This document shows, one piece after another, positions 36,176 through 43,013 of a stretch of DNA of 64,000 nt. The notes under the pieces were generated by a model. That model ran no database searches, had not been told where the DNA came from, and worked only from the letters and a program-made list of their open reading frames with translations. The DNA is taken from NCBI RefSeq assembly GCF_035994185.1, contig NZ_CP108538.1, positions 8,497,501 to 8,561,500 of the forward strand, written 5' to 3'. A program made the position numbers and the translations under genes. How positions within the stretch are numbered: the stretch's first letter is position 1; each line of letters begins with the position of its first letter. The stretch comes from Streptomyces sp. NBC_01217. Lineage in GTDB: Bacteria > Actinomycetota > Actinomycetes > Streptomycetales > Streptomycetaceae.

Positions 36176-36781
36176 CTACGGACGCCGTGGGTTGCCCTGG
36201 GCGGCGGACAGCGGCCGGCCACAGCGCAGGTTCCACCGCCCGGACCGGCCGCTGAGCCCTGTCAGCGTCAGCGGGGCGACGTCCAGGCGCCAGAACGCCT
36301 CCGCAGGCAGCGCCAGTGCCCGTACGATCACCGCCCGCACCACCGCGGGCTCGACGACCCCCAGCACACGGCCGCCCCCGTCGCCGTACGGGGCCCCCGC
36401 GGACTCCAGCCAGCGGCCCACCCGCGCACAGAACTCCAGCAGTGATTCGCCGCCGTGCGGAGCAGCCGAAGGATCGGTCAGCCAGGCCGATACCGCCTCC
36501 GGCTCGTTTCCGCTCACCGTCGCCAGCCGCTGCCCGCTCCACCGGCCCATGTCCCAGTCCCGGAGCCCGGGTTCGGGCTCGGCGCGCAAGCCCAGCGCAT
36601 CGGCGGTCCCGGTGCAGCGCCCGGACGGCCCGCGCACATGGCGGTCGGCCGCGGGCACTTCCGGTGCGGCGGCCCGGGCCTGTCGCACGCCGGCGGCGTC
36701 GAGCGGCGCGTCACCGCCGAAGCGGGCCTCGCGCAAGGCGGCGTCGAGCGCCGGTGAGATCAACATCACCTGTACCGTCAT
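36176..36781 (-). CDS. Histidine-phosphatase-superfamily protein lacking the catalytic RHG motif
   Basis: 201 residues with the outline of the phosphoglycerate-mutase/CobC fold: DAPLDAAGVRQARAAA, the middle RDWDMGRWSGQRL (equivalent of LREWDFGDWEG), HGGESLLEFCARVGRWLE and the closing strand VVRAVIVRALALP. The N-terminal strand reads VMLISPALDAALRE where active enzymes have RHG. The later catalytic His (usually in SHGGVIRA) is replaced in VVEPAVVRA. It is therefore unlikely to be a phosphatase. It lies between two cobalamin riboswitches and is divergent from cbtB-cbtA. A role in cobalt/B12 handling by binding rather than catalysis is possible. ATG 36781. Confidence 0.7.
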   Translation of the reverse strand: MTVQVMLISPALDAALREARFGGDAPLDAAGVRQARAAAPEVPAADRHVRGPSGRCTGTADALGLRAEPEPGLRDWDMGRWSGQRLATVSGNEPEAVSAWLTDPSAAPHGGESLLEFCARVGRWLESAGAPYGDGGGRVLGVVEPAVVRAVIVRALALPAEAFWRLDVAPLTLTGLSGRSGRWNLRCGRPLSAAQGNPRRP

Positions 36782-36904
36782 GACCGGGTCAACTCCTTGA
36801 ACTGTGGCCCCACACGTGCGCCCACCATGGCATCCGAGCACTTCGGCCCGGCCGAAGGGGCCATGGCCCTGCCTGCTTCCAGGCGGTATCGTCGCGACGA
36901 ACAT

Positions 36905-36998
36905 GACGAAGGTGTGACGGAAGTCCGGTGAGAACCCGGCACGGTCGCGCCACTGTGAACCCGTACCCCTACGGGAAGTCAGACCCGGCACCTTCGTC
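36905..36998 (+). ncRNA. Cobalamin riboswitch (short form) upstream of cbtB
   Basis: GACGAAGGTG (36905-36914) pairs with CACCTTCGTC (36989-36998) to close P1. Inside are GTCCGGTGAGAACCCGGCAC, CGCGCCACTGTGAACCC, a GTACCCCTAC hairpin and the B12 box GGGAAGTCAGACCCGGCA. The aptamer is about 94 nt and ends about 45 nt before the cbtB start (AGGAGG at 37031-37036), so it could control either transcription or ribosome access. Confidence 0.9.
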
Positions 36999-37043
36999 TC
37001 AGGCACCACGAACGGGACGCGTGTTCCCCCAGGAGGTTCTGCC

Positions 37044-37259
37044 ATGGCACAGATTGCTGCCCCCGCCACCGCCGCACCGGCGATCACCCCCATCTCCCTG
37101 AAGGCCATCGCCCCTTGGGCGGTCTTCTTCGGCATCCTCATGCTCGTACTGCTGTACTTCGTCGGCGCCGAGCAGGGCGCCACCGCGGTCATCTCCGGCG
37201 AAGGTGTCCACGAGTGGGTCCACGACGGCCGCCACCTCCTCGGTTTCCCCTGCCACTGA
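37044..37259 (+). CDS. cbtB: Cobalt transporter subunit CbtB
   Basis: 71-residue membrane protein: one transmembrane helix (APWAVFFGILMLVLLYFVG) and a His-rich C-terminus, VHEWVHDGRHLLGFPCH, characteristic of CbtB and a likely cobalt-binding site. CbtAB are proposed B12-regulated cobalt uptake proteins. ATG 37044 has AGGAGGTTCTGCC, a strong ribosome site. Preceded by a cobalamin riboswitch and followed 28 nt later by cbtA; high B12 should shut the pair off. Confidence 0.92.
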   Translation: MAQIAAPATAAPAITPISLKAIAPWAVFFGILMLVLLYFVGAEQGATAVISGEGVHEWVHDGRHLLGFPCH

Positions 37260-37287
37260 CGTACCGTCCGATCCAGGGGAAAACCTC

Positions 37288-38061
37288 ATGAACTCCATTT
37301 CTGTCAGAGCCCTGCTCGTTCGCGGCATGCTGGCGGGCCTTGTCGCGGGCGCGCTCGCCCTCGTGGTCGCCTACTTCCTCGGCGAGTCCCGGGTGGACGC
37401 GGCCATCGCGCTCGAAGAGGCGCACAGCCATGACCACGGTGGCGGCGAGGAACTCGTCAGCCGCACCATGCAGTCCACCGCGGGCCTCGCCACCGGTGTG
37501 CTCGTCTTCGGTGTGGCGATCGGTGGTATCGCCGCCCTCGTCTTCTGTTACGCCCTCGGCCGGATCGGCAGATTCGGGCCGAGGGCCACGGCCGCCCTGA
37601 TCGCGGGCGCGGCCCTGCTGACGGTGTACGTCGTGCCGTTCCTGAAGTACCCGGCCAACCCGCCGGCCGTCGGCAACCCGGACACCATCGGCCGGCGCAC
37701 CGCCCTGTTCTTCCTGATGGTCGCGCTCAGCGTGCTGCTGGCCGTCGCCGCCGTGATCCTCGGCAAGCGGCTGGCTCCCCGCCTGGGCAACTGGAACGCG
37801 ACGATCGCCGCATCGGCCGCCTATGTCCTCGTGATCGGACTCGCGTACGCGTTCCTGCCCTCGTTCAACGAGGTCGGAAAGGATTTCCCGGCCGCCCTGC
37901 TGTGGGAGTTCCGCCTGGCCACCCTCGCCGTACAGGCCACCCTCTGGATCACCTTCGGCCTCGTCTTCGGCGGGCTGACGGAACGGCTCCTCGTGCCGAG
38001 GACGGAGTCGGTGAGGACCGGAAGCGGCACGGCGAACCGGCCTGCCGCAGCTTCCGGCTGA
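37288..38061 (+). CDS. cbtA: Cobalt transporter subunit CbtA
   Basis: 257-residue polytopic membrane protein with about five transmembrane helices: VRGMLAGLVAGALALVVAYF, LATGVLVFGVAIGGIAALVF, ATAALIAGAALLTVYVVPFL, LFFLMVALSVLLAVAAVIL and IAASAAYVLVIGLAYAFL. The exposed loop after TM1 has EEAHSHDHGGGEELVSR, a His/Glu cluster typical of CbtA. KYPANPPAVGNPDTIGRRT is another conserved loop. ATG 37288 has CAGGGGAAAACCTC in front. It functions with CbtB in cobalt uptake for B12; control comes from the shared riboswitch. Confidence 0.92.
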   Translation: MNSISVRALLVRGMLAGLVAGALALVVAYFLGESRVDAAIALEEAHSHDHGGGEELVSRTMQSTAGLATGVLVFGVAIGGIAALVFCYALGRIGRFGPRATAALIAGAALLTVYVVPFLKYPANPPAVGNPDTIGRRTALFFLMVALSVLLAVAAVILGKRLAPRLGNWNATIAASAAYVLVIGLAYAFLPSFNEVGKDFPAALLWEFRLATLAVQATLWITFGLVFGGLTERLLVPRTESVRTGSGTANRPAAASG

Positions 38062-38091
38062 CCGGCGCGGGACCGCCCCACCAGAAGACAT

Positions 38092-38124
38092 CGGAACCCG
38101 CGGGGAAACTCCCGGCGGGTTCCG
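38092..38124. terminator. Hairpin after cbtA
   Basis: CGGAACCCGC (38092-38101) pairs with GCGGGTTCCG (38115-38124), with an inner GGGaaactCCC that can extend it, followed by GCGTTTTC. It lies between cbtA and the convergent GNAT gene. Confidence 0.7.
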
Positions 38125-38148
38125 GCGTTTTCTGCCGCGATCGCGGAC

Positions 38149-38658
38149 CTACTCCTTTCCGCCCCGCCGGTCCCAGTCGATCCGGTAGTGCTTCAGCAGC
38201 GTGTCCTCCCGGACCAGGCGCATGCCCACGGCTGTCATGACGCGCTGGGACGCGAGGTTGTCCAGATCGGTGTCACCGTGCACGCAGCTCACGCCCTGCT
38301 CGCGGGCGAACAGGAGCAGTGCGCGCAGCGCCTCGGAGGCGTACCCCATGCCCTGCGCCGAGGGGGCGAGGCCGTAGCCGATCGTGACGTGCCCGTTCTC
38401 GTCCGGTGCGCCATGGAATCCCAGCCCGCCGATCACCATCCCGTCCTCGCGTCGGCGTATCTCGTACGAGCCGAAGGGGCTGGGGTCGCCCTTCGCCGCG
38501 CAGGCGCCGAGGAAACGCTCGGCCGCGGCCATCTCGCCGGGGGACGGGTATCCGGGTGCCCAGCGGGCGCCGTCGCCCGGCTTGCCCGCCATCACCTGCA
38601 GGGCGTCGGAGGCGGTCATCAGGCGGAGCAGGAGGCGGGGTGTTTCGAGGTCGGTCAT
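38149..38658 (-). CDS. GNAT-family N-acetyltransferase (RimJ/RimL type)
   Basis: 169-residue acetyltransferase: ETPRLLLRLMTASDALQVMA, GGLGFHGAPDENGHVTIGYG, the acetyl-CoA loop LAPSAQGMGYASEALRALLL (R/Q-x-x-G-x-G/A) and SQRVMTAVGMRLVRED at the C-terminus. Members acetylate ribosomal proteins, other N-termini or small molecules; the substrate is not evident. The start is ATG 38658; a GTG at 38676 is also in frame and neither has a strong Shine-Dalgarno. It converges with cbtA. Confidence 0.82.
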   Translation of the reverse strand: MTDLETPRLLLRLMTASDALQVMAGKPGDGARWAPGYPSPGEMAAAERFLGACAAKGDPSPFGSYEIRRREDGMVIGGLGFHGAPDENGHVTIGYGLAPSAQGMGYASEALRALLLFAREQGVSCVHGDTDLDNLASQRVMTAVGMRLVREDTLLKHYRIDWDRRGGKE

Positions 38659-38768
38659 GACCGAGTGAACTACCACGCGGGGCGGGCGGGCGGCATCCGG
38701 ATTGTCCTGCGGGCGCGTCCGAGCGGCACCGGGGTAGCGCTTGACGTATCGATGTTACGAGCAACGGG

Positions 38769-38801
38769 TAGCGTCGCTATGGTATTGGTGTTAGCGTTGC
38801 T
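38769..38801. promoter_or_regulatory. Candidate operator of the SDR-SDR-TetR cassette
   Basis: TAGCGTCGCTA (38769-38779) is an 11-nt palindrome. A copy differing by one base, TAGCGTTGCT, recurs at 38792-38801, 23 nt downstream and so on the same DNA face. Outer GCAACG (38761-38766) and CGTTGC (38795-38800) are also complementary. The site is 50-80 nt upstream of the first SDR start and is a plausible target of the TetR regulator encoded two genes downstream. Confidence 0.4.
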
Positions 38802-38851
38802 TTCATCGGGTTACGGAATCCACCGGCCCACCTGAAACAGGGAGCACTGTC

Positions 38852-39598
38852 ATGAGCGAGCAGAACACCACCGCACGCCGCGTAGCGATCGTCACCGGAG
38901 GGTCGCGGGGCATCGGCCGCGAGAGCGCCGAGCGGCTGGCATCCGACGGATTCGCCGTCGTCATCAACTACGCGGGCAATCGGACCGAGGCCGAATCGGC
39001 GGTCGCGGCGATCACCGCGGCCGGCGGGCAGGCCATCGCCTTCCGCGCCGACGTGGCCGACGAGGTCGCGGTCGCGGCCCTCTTCGACACGGCTGAGGAG
39101 TCCTTCGGTGGAGTCGACGTGGTGGTGCACGCGGCCGGTGTCATGACGCTGGCGCCGCTGGTCGACACCGATCTGGACGCACTTGACCGGATGCACCGCA
39201 CCAACATCCGCGGAACGTTCGTCGTCGACCAGCAGGCGGCCCGCCGCCTGCGCAAGGGCGGGGCGATCGTCAACTTCTCCAGCTCCGTGCTGGCGCTGGC
39301 CATGCCCGGCTACAGCGCCTACGCCGCCACGAAGGGCGCCGTCGAGGCAATGACCCTGATCCTGGCCCGGGAGCTGCGCGGGCGGGACATCACGGTCAAC
39401 GCCGTGGCCCCCGGACCGACCGCCACCGCTATGTTTCTGGACGGCAAGGACGAGCAGACCATCGCGAAGCTGGCCGGCCAGGCACCGCTGGAGCGGCTGG
39501 GCACCCCGCAGGACATCGCCGAGGTGATCTCCTTCCTCGCCGGTCCGGCCCGCTGGGTCAACGGCCAGGTGCTGCGCGCCAACGGCGGCATCGTCTGA
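38852..39598 (+). CDS. SDR-family oxidoreductase (FabG-like)
   Basis: 248-residue classical short-chain dehydrogenase/reductase. Cofactor loop VTGGSRGIGRESAERLA (TGxxxGIG), NADP-favouring INYAGNRTEAE after strand 2, HAAGVM (NAG equivalent), the catalytic Ser in IVNFSSSVLAL and Tyr-Lys in YSAYAATKGAVEAM, and C-terminal WVNGQVLRANGGIV. Substrate unknown. ATG 38852 has GGGAGCACTGTC upstream. First gene of a cassette with a second SDR 89 nt downstream and a TetR gene after that. Confidence 0.87.
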   Translation: MSEQNTTARRVAIVTGGSRGIGRESAERLASDGFAVVINYAGNRTEAESAVAAITAAGGQAIAFRADVADEVAVAALFDTAEESFGGVDVVVHAAGVMTLAPLVDTDLDALDRMHRTNIRGTFVVDQQAARRLRKGGAIVNFSSSVLALAMPGYSAYAATKGAVEAMTLILARELRGRDITVNAVAPGPTATAMFLDGKDEQTIAKLAGQAPLERLGTPQDIAEVISFLAGPARWVNGQVLRANGGIV

Positions 39599-39637
39599 GC
39601 CGCGCGATGACACCGTTTCGCCCCATCCCGCCCCGCT

Positions 39638-39674
39638 CACCTCATTCGCCGCGCACCTCATTCGCCGCTCACCC
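39638..39674. repeat. 16-bp tandem repeat in the leader of the second SDR gene
   Basis: CACCTCATTCGCCGCG (39638-39653) is followed by CACCTCATTCGCCGCT (39654-39669) and a partial CACCC. It ends just before the ribosome site AGGAGGACAGCC. Probably slippage; no function is evident. Confidence 0.5.
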
Positions 39675-39687
39675 CAGGAGGACAGCC

Positions 39688-40605
39688 ATGAGCAGGACCA
39701 TCGTGATCACAGGTGCGGGCTCCGGCTTCGGAGCACTGGCCGCACGCGCCCTGGCCGACGCCGGGCACACCGTCTACGCCGCGATGCGCAACACCACGAC
39801 ACGCAACGCCGACCGGGTCGCCGAAGCGGCCCAGTACGCCGCCGAGCACGGCGTGGACCTGCGTACCGTCGAACTCGACGTGCTCTCCCAGGAGTCCGCC
39901 GACGCCGCCATCGCCACGATCCTGTCCGAAGCCGGCCGCCTCGATGTGATCATCCACAACGCCGGGCACATGGTCACCGGCCCGACGGAGGCATTCACCC
40001 CCGAGGAACTGGCAGCGGTCTACGACACCAATGTCCTCGGCACCCAACGCGTCAACCGCGCGGCCCTGCCGCACCTGCGGGCCCAGGAGAGCGGCCTGGT
40101 CCTGTGGATCGGCTCCACCTCCACCAAGGGCGGCACCCCGCCCTACCTCGCCCCCTACTTCGCCGCCAAGGCCGCCATGGACGCCCTCGCCGTGTCGTAC
40201 GCGGCCGAGCTGGCCCGCTTCAACATCGAGACCAGCATCGTCGTGCCCGGCGCCTTCACCTCGGGGACCAACCACTTCGTCACCGGCGGACCCCCCGCCG
40301 ACCGGACGGTCGTCCCGGACTACGAGGAGCGCTACGAGGGCCTGATGAACCAGGTCTCCCAGCGCCTGGCCGCCCTGGCCCCGGCCGATGCCGATGTGTC
40401 CCAGGTGGCGGATGCGATCGTGGCCGTCGTGGAGGCAGAGCACGGCAAGCGGCCCTTCCGGGTCCATGTGGACCCGGCGGACGACGGCAGCGAGGCCGTC
40501 AGCGCCGTTGCCGACCGGATCCGGGCCGAGTTCCTCACAAGGATCGGCCTCGACGACCTGCTGGCCCCCCATACCGTCGTCCGGCACGCGTCAGAGCGTG
40601 CTTGA
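39688..40605 (+). CDS. SDR-family oxidoreductase
   Basis: 305-residue short-chain dehydrogenase/reductase with an unusual loop, IVITGAGSGFGALAARALAD (TGxxxGFG), then IIHNAGHMVTGP, the catalytic Ser in LWIGSTSTKGG and the Tyr-Lys pair in YFAAKAAMDALA. A longer C-terminal part than FabG (about 230-305) includes PFRVHVDPADDGSEAVSAVA, which resembles the substrate-binding tail seen in SDRs acting on bulky substrates. ATG 39688 has AGGAGGACAGCC. Likely co-transcribed with the SDR upstream; TetR gene begins 13 nt after its stop. Confidence 0.85.
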   Translation: MSRTIVITGAGSGFGALAARALADAGHTVYAAMRNTTTRNADRVAEAAQYAAEHGVDLRTVELDVLSQESADAAIATILSEAGRLDVIIHNAGHMVTGPTEAFTPEELAAVYDTNVLGTQRVNRAALPHLRAQESGLVLWIGSTSTKGGTPPYLAPYFAAKAAMDALAVSYAAELARFNIETSIVVPGAFTSGTNHFVTGGPPADRTVVPDYEERYEGLMNQVSQRLAALAPADADVSQVADAIVAVVEAEHGKRPFRVHVDPADDGSEAVSAVADRIRAEFLTRIGLDDLLAPHTVVRHASERA

Positions 40606-40611
40606 TAGCGT
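40606..40611 (+). promoter_or_regulatory. -10 element for the TetR gene (leaderless type)
   Basis: TAGCGT directly follows the SDR stop codon; CCGTGCG (7 nt) then leads to the TetR ATG at 40619. The regulator can thus be made from its own leaderless transcript in addition to read-through. Confidence 0.5.
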
Positions 40612-40618
40612 CCGTGCG

Positions 40619-41347
40619 ATGAGCACACGAGCACGGATTCTGGAAGAGGCGGCGCGCCTGGTCGCGGAGTCGCCGAACGGGGAGATCTCCACCCGGGCCG
40701 TGTGCGAGGCTGCACAGGTGGGGGCCCCGGCGCTCTACCGCCACTTCGGCGACAAGGAAGGCCTGCTGTCCGCGGTGGTGGACCACGGCTTCGACAAGTA
40801 CCTTGCGACGAAGCGGCAGCGCGGCGAGAGCGCGGACCCCATCGAGGACCTGCGCAACGGCTGGGACAGTCACGTCGAATTCGCCCTGCAGAACCCGAAT
40901 CTGTACCGGCTGATGAATTCACCGGCCATGCGCACCCCACCGGCCGCGGCTCTGGAGTCCCACAGGATCCTCACCAAGGACCTGGAACGGGCCGCGGCCG
41001 TGGGCAGGCTGCGGCTGGCCCCCGAACTGGCCGCGCAGATGGTGATGTCGGCCAACGTGGGCGTGGCGCTGATGCTGGTCGCCCGCCCCGCGACCTTCAG
41101 GGACACGAGCACGTCCCGGCGGGTACGCGACGCCGTTCACGCCCAGATCTTCACCCCGGACGCGGCAGGCGCCCCCACCGACGCGGACGGCACGGGGGCG
41201 ACCTCGTCCGGGGCCTCCGTACCGTCCACCGCGGCCCGGCTGAGCGCGCTCCTGCGGCAGACGCCCGATCCCGCACTCAGCCCGGCCGAGGGCGCCCTCC
41301 TGACGGAATGGCTCAACCGCCTGTCGAACGCCCCTCGCGACCGCTAG
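40619..41347 (+). CDS. TetR/AcrR-family transcriptional regulator
   Basis: 242 residues. N-terminal HTH (about 1-50): STRARILEEAARLVAESPNG, EISTRAVCEAAQVGAPALYR, HFGDKEGLLSAVVDHGF. The ligand-binding domain (about 60-180) has ESADPIEDLRNGWDSHVEFA and PNLYRLMNSPAMRTPPAAAL, typical of the TetR_C_33 type. The Ala/Gly/Thr-rich stretch around 188-210 is a linker to a C-terminal helix. It probably represses the two upstream SDR genes and senses their substrate. ATG 40619 is 7 nt after TAGCGT. Confidence 0.87.
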   Translation: MSTRARILEEAARLVAESPNGEISTRAVCEAAQVGAPALYRHFGDKEGLLSAVVDHGFDKYLATKRQRGESADPIEDLRNGWDSHVEFALQNPNLYRLMNSPAMRTPPAAALESHRILTKDLERAAAVGRLRLAPELAAQMVMSANVGVALMLVARPATFRDTSTSRRVRDAVHAQIFTPDAAGAPTDADGTGATSSGASVPSTAARLSALLRQTPDPALSPAEGALLTEWLNRLSNAPRDR

Positions 41348-41362
41348 GGCCTCTGTCCGGTC

Positions 41363-41728
41363 CTAGATCCCCGTGCGGTCCGCATCGGAGTCGAAGTCCC
41401 CGGAGAACGCCGCCGCCATCCGCAGATGACCGGTCGCCTCCTCGCTCCGCCCCTGGCGCTCAAGGGTGCGGCCGAGCATCAGCCGCGCATAGTGCTCCAC
41501 CGGGTCGCGCTCCAGAACCGCCCGCAGCTCCGTCTCGGCCTTGCCGAGCCGGGCCGAGTGATAGTACGCCCGGGCCAGCAGCAGACGCGGAGAGACCTGC
41601 TCCGGCACCTCCTCGACCAGACCCTCCAGAATCCGGGCCGCGGTCGTGTACTCCTTCGCCTCGAAGAACATCTGCGCACGGTCCCAGCGGTCCGCGGCCG
41701 TACCGAACTCGAAATAGGTGTCGTTCAC
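41363..41728 (-). CDS. Tetratricopeptide repeat protein
   Basis: 121 residues with about two and a half TPR units: AQMFFEAKEYTTAARILEGL, PRLLLARAYYHSARLGKAET, HYARLMLGRTLERQGRSEEA. It is an all-helical cytoplasmic protein-interaction module. GTG 41728 has GAGGAGGTCAA at ideal distance. Convergent with TetR (15 nt apart) and divergent from the pirin gene. Partner unknown. Confidence 0.82.
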   Translation of the reverse strand: MNDTYFEFGTAADRWDRAQMFFEAKEYTTAARILEGLVEEVPEQVSPRLLLARAYYHSARLGKAETELRAVLERDPVEHYARLMLGRTLERQGRSEEATGHLRMAAAFSGDFDSDADRTGI

Positions 41729-41892
41729 TTGACCTCCTCGTTCACGGACCGTCCCCGGATCGCTCCGGACCTGCCCCCATCACTGACCCAGCTGGACGCC
41801 CGGCCACCTTCAGTCACCCGAACATGGCACACTGGTTGAATATTCCACTAAATAATCGGCGTGGGTACCGGCACCCCGGGCCCCCACGGGAA

Positions 41893-41898
41893 TAGGTT
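41893..41898 (+). promoter_or_regulatory. -10 element for the pirin gene (leaderless type)
   Basis: TAGGTT is followed by GAGCGCC (7 nt) and ATG 41906. About 50 nt upstream lies GAATATTC (41836-41843) within GGTTGAATATTCCAC, a possible regulator site. Confidence 0.45.
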
Positions 41899-41905
41899 GA
41901 GCGCC

Positions 41906-42871
41906 ATGAGCAATCTCGATCGCCAGGCCGCACTCTCCGTCTGTGGAGGGCGGGGCTTCGTCGTCGCCGAACCTGTACGTGAACTCCTCACTCCGCGCCA
42001 TGTCCAGCTGGGTGAGTCCACCGAGGTCCGCAGGCTGCTGCCCAACCTGGGGCGCCGGATGGTCGGCGCATGGGCCTTCGTCGATCACTACGGCCCCGAC
42101 GACATCGCAGGCGAACCCGGGATGCAAGTGCCGCCCCACCCCCACATGGGCCTGCAGACGGTCAGCTGGCTGCACGACGGTGAGGTCCTGCACCGCGACA
42201 GCCTGGGCAGTCTCCGTACGATCCGCCCGCGCGAGCTGGGACTGATGACCTCCGGCCAGGCCATCAGCCACTCCGAGGAGAGCCCGAAGTCCCACGCGAG
42301 GTTTCTGCACGGCGCCCAGCTCTGGGTCGCCCTGCCGGACGCCCACCGTCACGTCGAGCCGCACTTCCAGCACCACACCGAACTGCCGGCCATCACGGCC
42401 CCCGGCCTCACCGCCACCCTGATCCTGGGCGAACTCGACGGCGCCACCTCGCCCGGCACCACGTACACCCCGATCGTCGGCGCCGACCTGTCCCTGTCCA
42501 GCGGCGCCGAGACCCGCCTGCCGCTCGACCCGGACTTCGAATACGCGGTGCTCTCGATGTCCGGCCAGGCCGAGGTCGACGGCGTACCCGTGCTGCCCGG
42601 CTCCATGCTCTACCTCGGCTGCGGCCGCACCGAACTCCCCTTGCGCGCGGCCACCGACGCGGGCCTCATGCTCCTGGGCGGCGAGCCCTTCGAGGAGGAG
42701 ATCGTCATGTGGTGGAACTTCATCGGGCGTTCCCACGAGGAGATCGAGGAGGCCCGGAAGGGCTGGATGGAGAGCTCCCGCTTCGGCGAGGTGAAGGGCT
42801 ACGACGGTGACCGGCTGCCCGCTCCGGAACTCCCGCCTGTCGCGCTGAAACCACGTGGTCGGGTGCGCTGA
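41906..42871 (+). CDS. Pirin family protein
   Basis: 321-residue bicupin. The N-terminal pirin domain has AWAFVDHYGPDDI, the metal-ligand segment VPPHPHMGLQTVSWLHDGEV and HSEESPKSHARFLHGAQLWV; the C-terminal pirin_C cupin has VDGVPVLPGSMLYLGCGR and LLLGGEPFEEEIVMWWNFIG. The His/Glu metal ligands are kept. Some pirins are quercetinases or redox-sensing co-regulators. In S. ambofaciens PirA is linked to acyl-CoA metabolism and oxidative stress; I do not know whether this is its counterpart. The start is supported by a -10 box 7 nt upstream. Confidence 0.87.
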   Translation: MSNLDRQAALSVCGGRGFVVAEPVRELLTPRHVQLGESTEVRRLLPNLGRRMVGAWAFVDHYGPDDIAGEPGMQVPPHPHMGLQTVSWLHDGEVLHRDSLGSLRTIRPRELGLMTSGQAISHSEESPKSHARFLHGAQLWVALPDAHRHVEPHFQHHTELPAITAPGLTATLILGELDGATSPGTTYTPIVGADLSLSSGAETRLPLDPDFEYAVLSMSGQAEVDGVPVLPGSMLYLGCGRTELPLRAATDAGLMLLGGEPFEEEIVMWWNFIGRSHEEIEEARKGWMESSRFGEVKGYDGDRLPAPELPPVALKPRGRVR

Positions 42872-43013
42872 CCTGGTGTGATGCACCTGTTGCGAGTCGC
42901 CTTTGTCAAGTGCTGCCCCGACCGCCACTGGCGGGAGGGGGTTGTCGGGATGGGGATATTCCGACTGTGCTCTGTTTTCCTCCGGCCAGTGGTCAGTGGC
43001 TCGTGGCAGCCTC

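Noticed and set aside
36800..37010. Possible tRNA-like stems near the second riboswitch
   Set aside because: The pairing is explained by the cobalamin aptamer (P1 and B12 box). No tRNA cloverleaf with a T-loop was found anywhere in the window.
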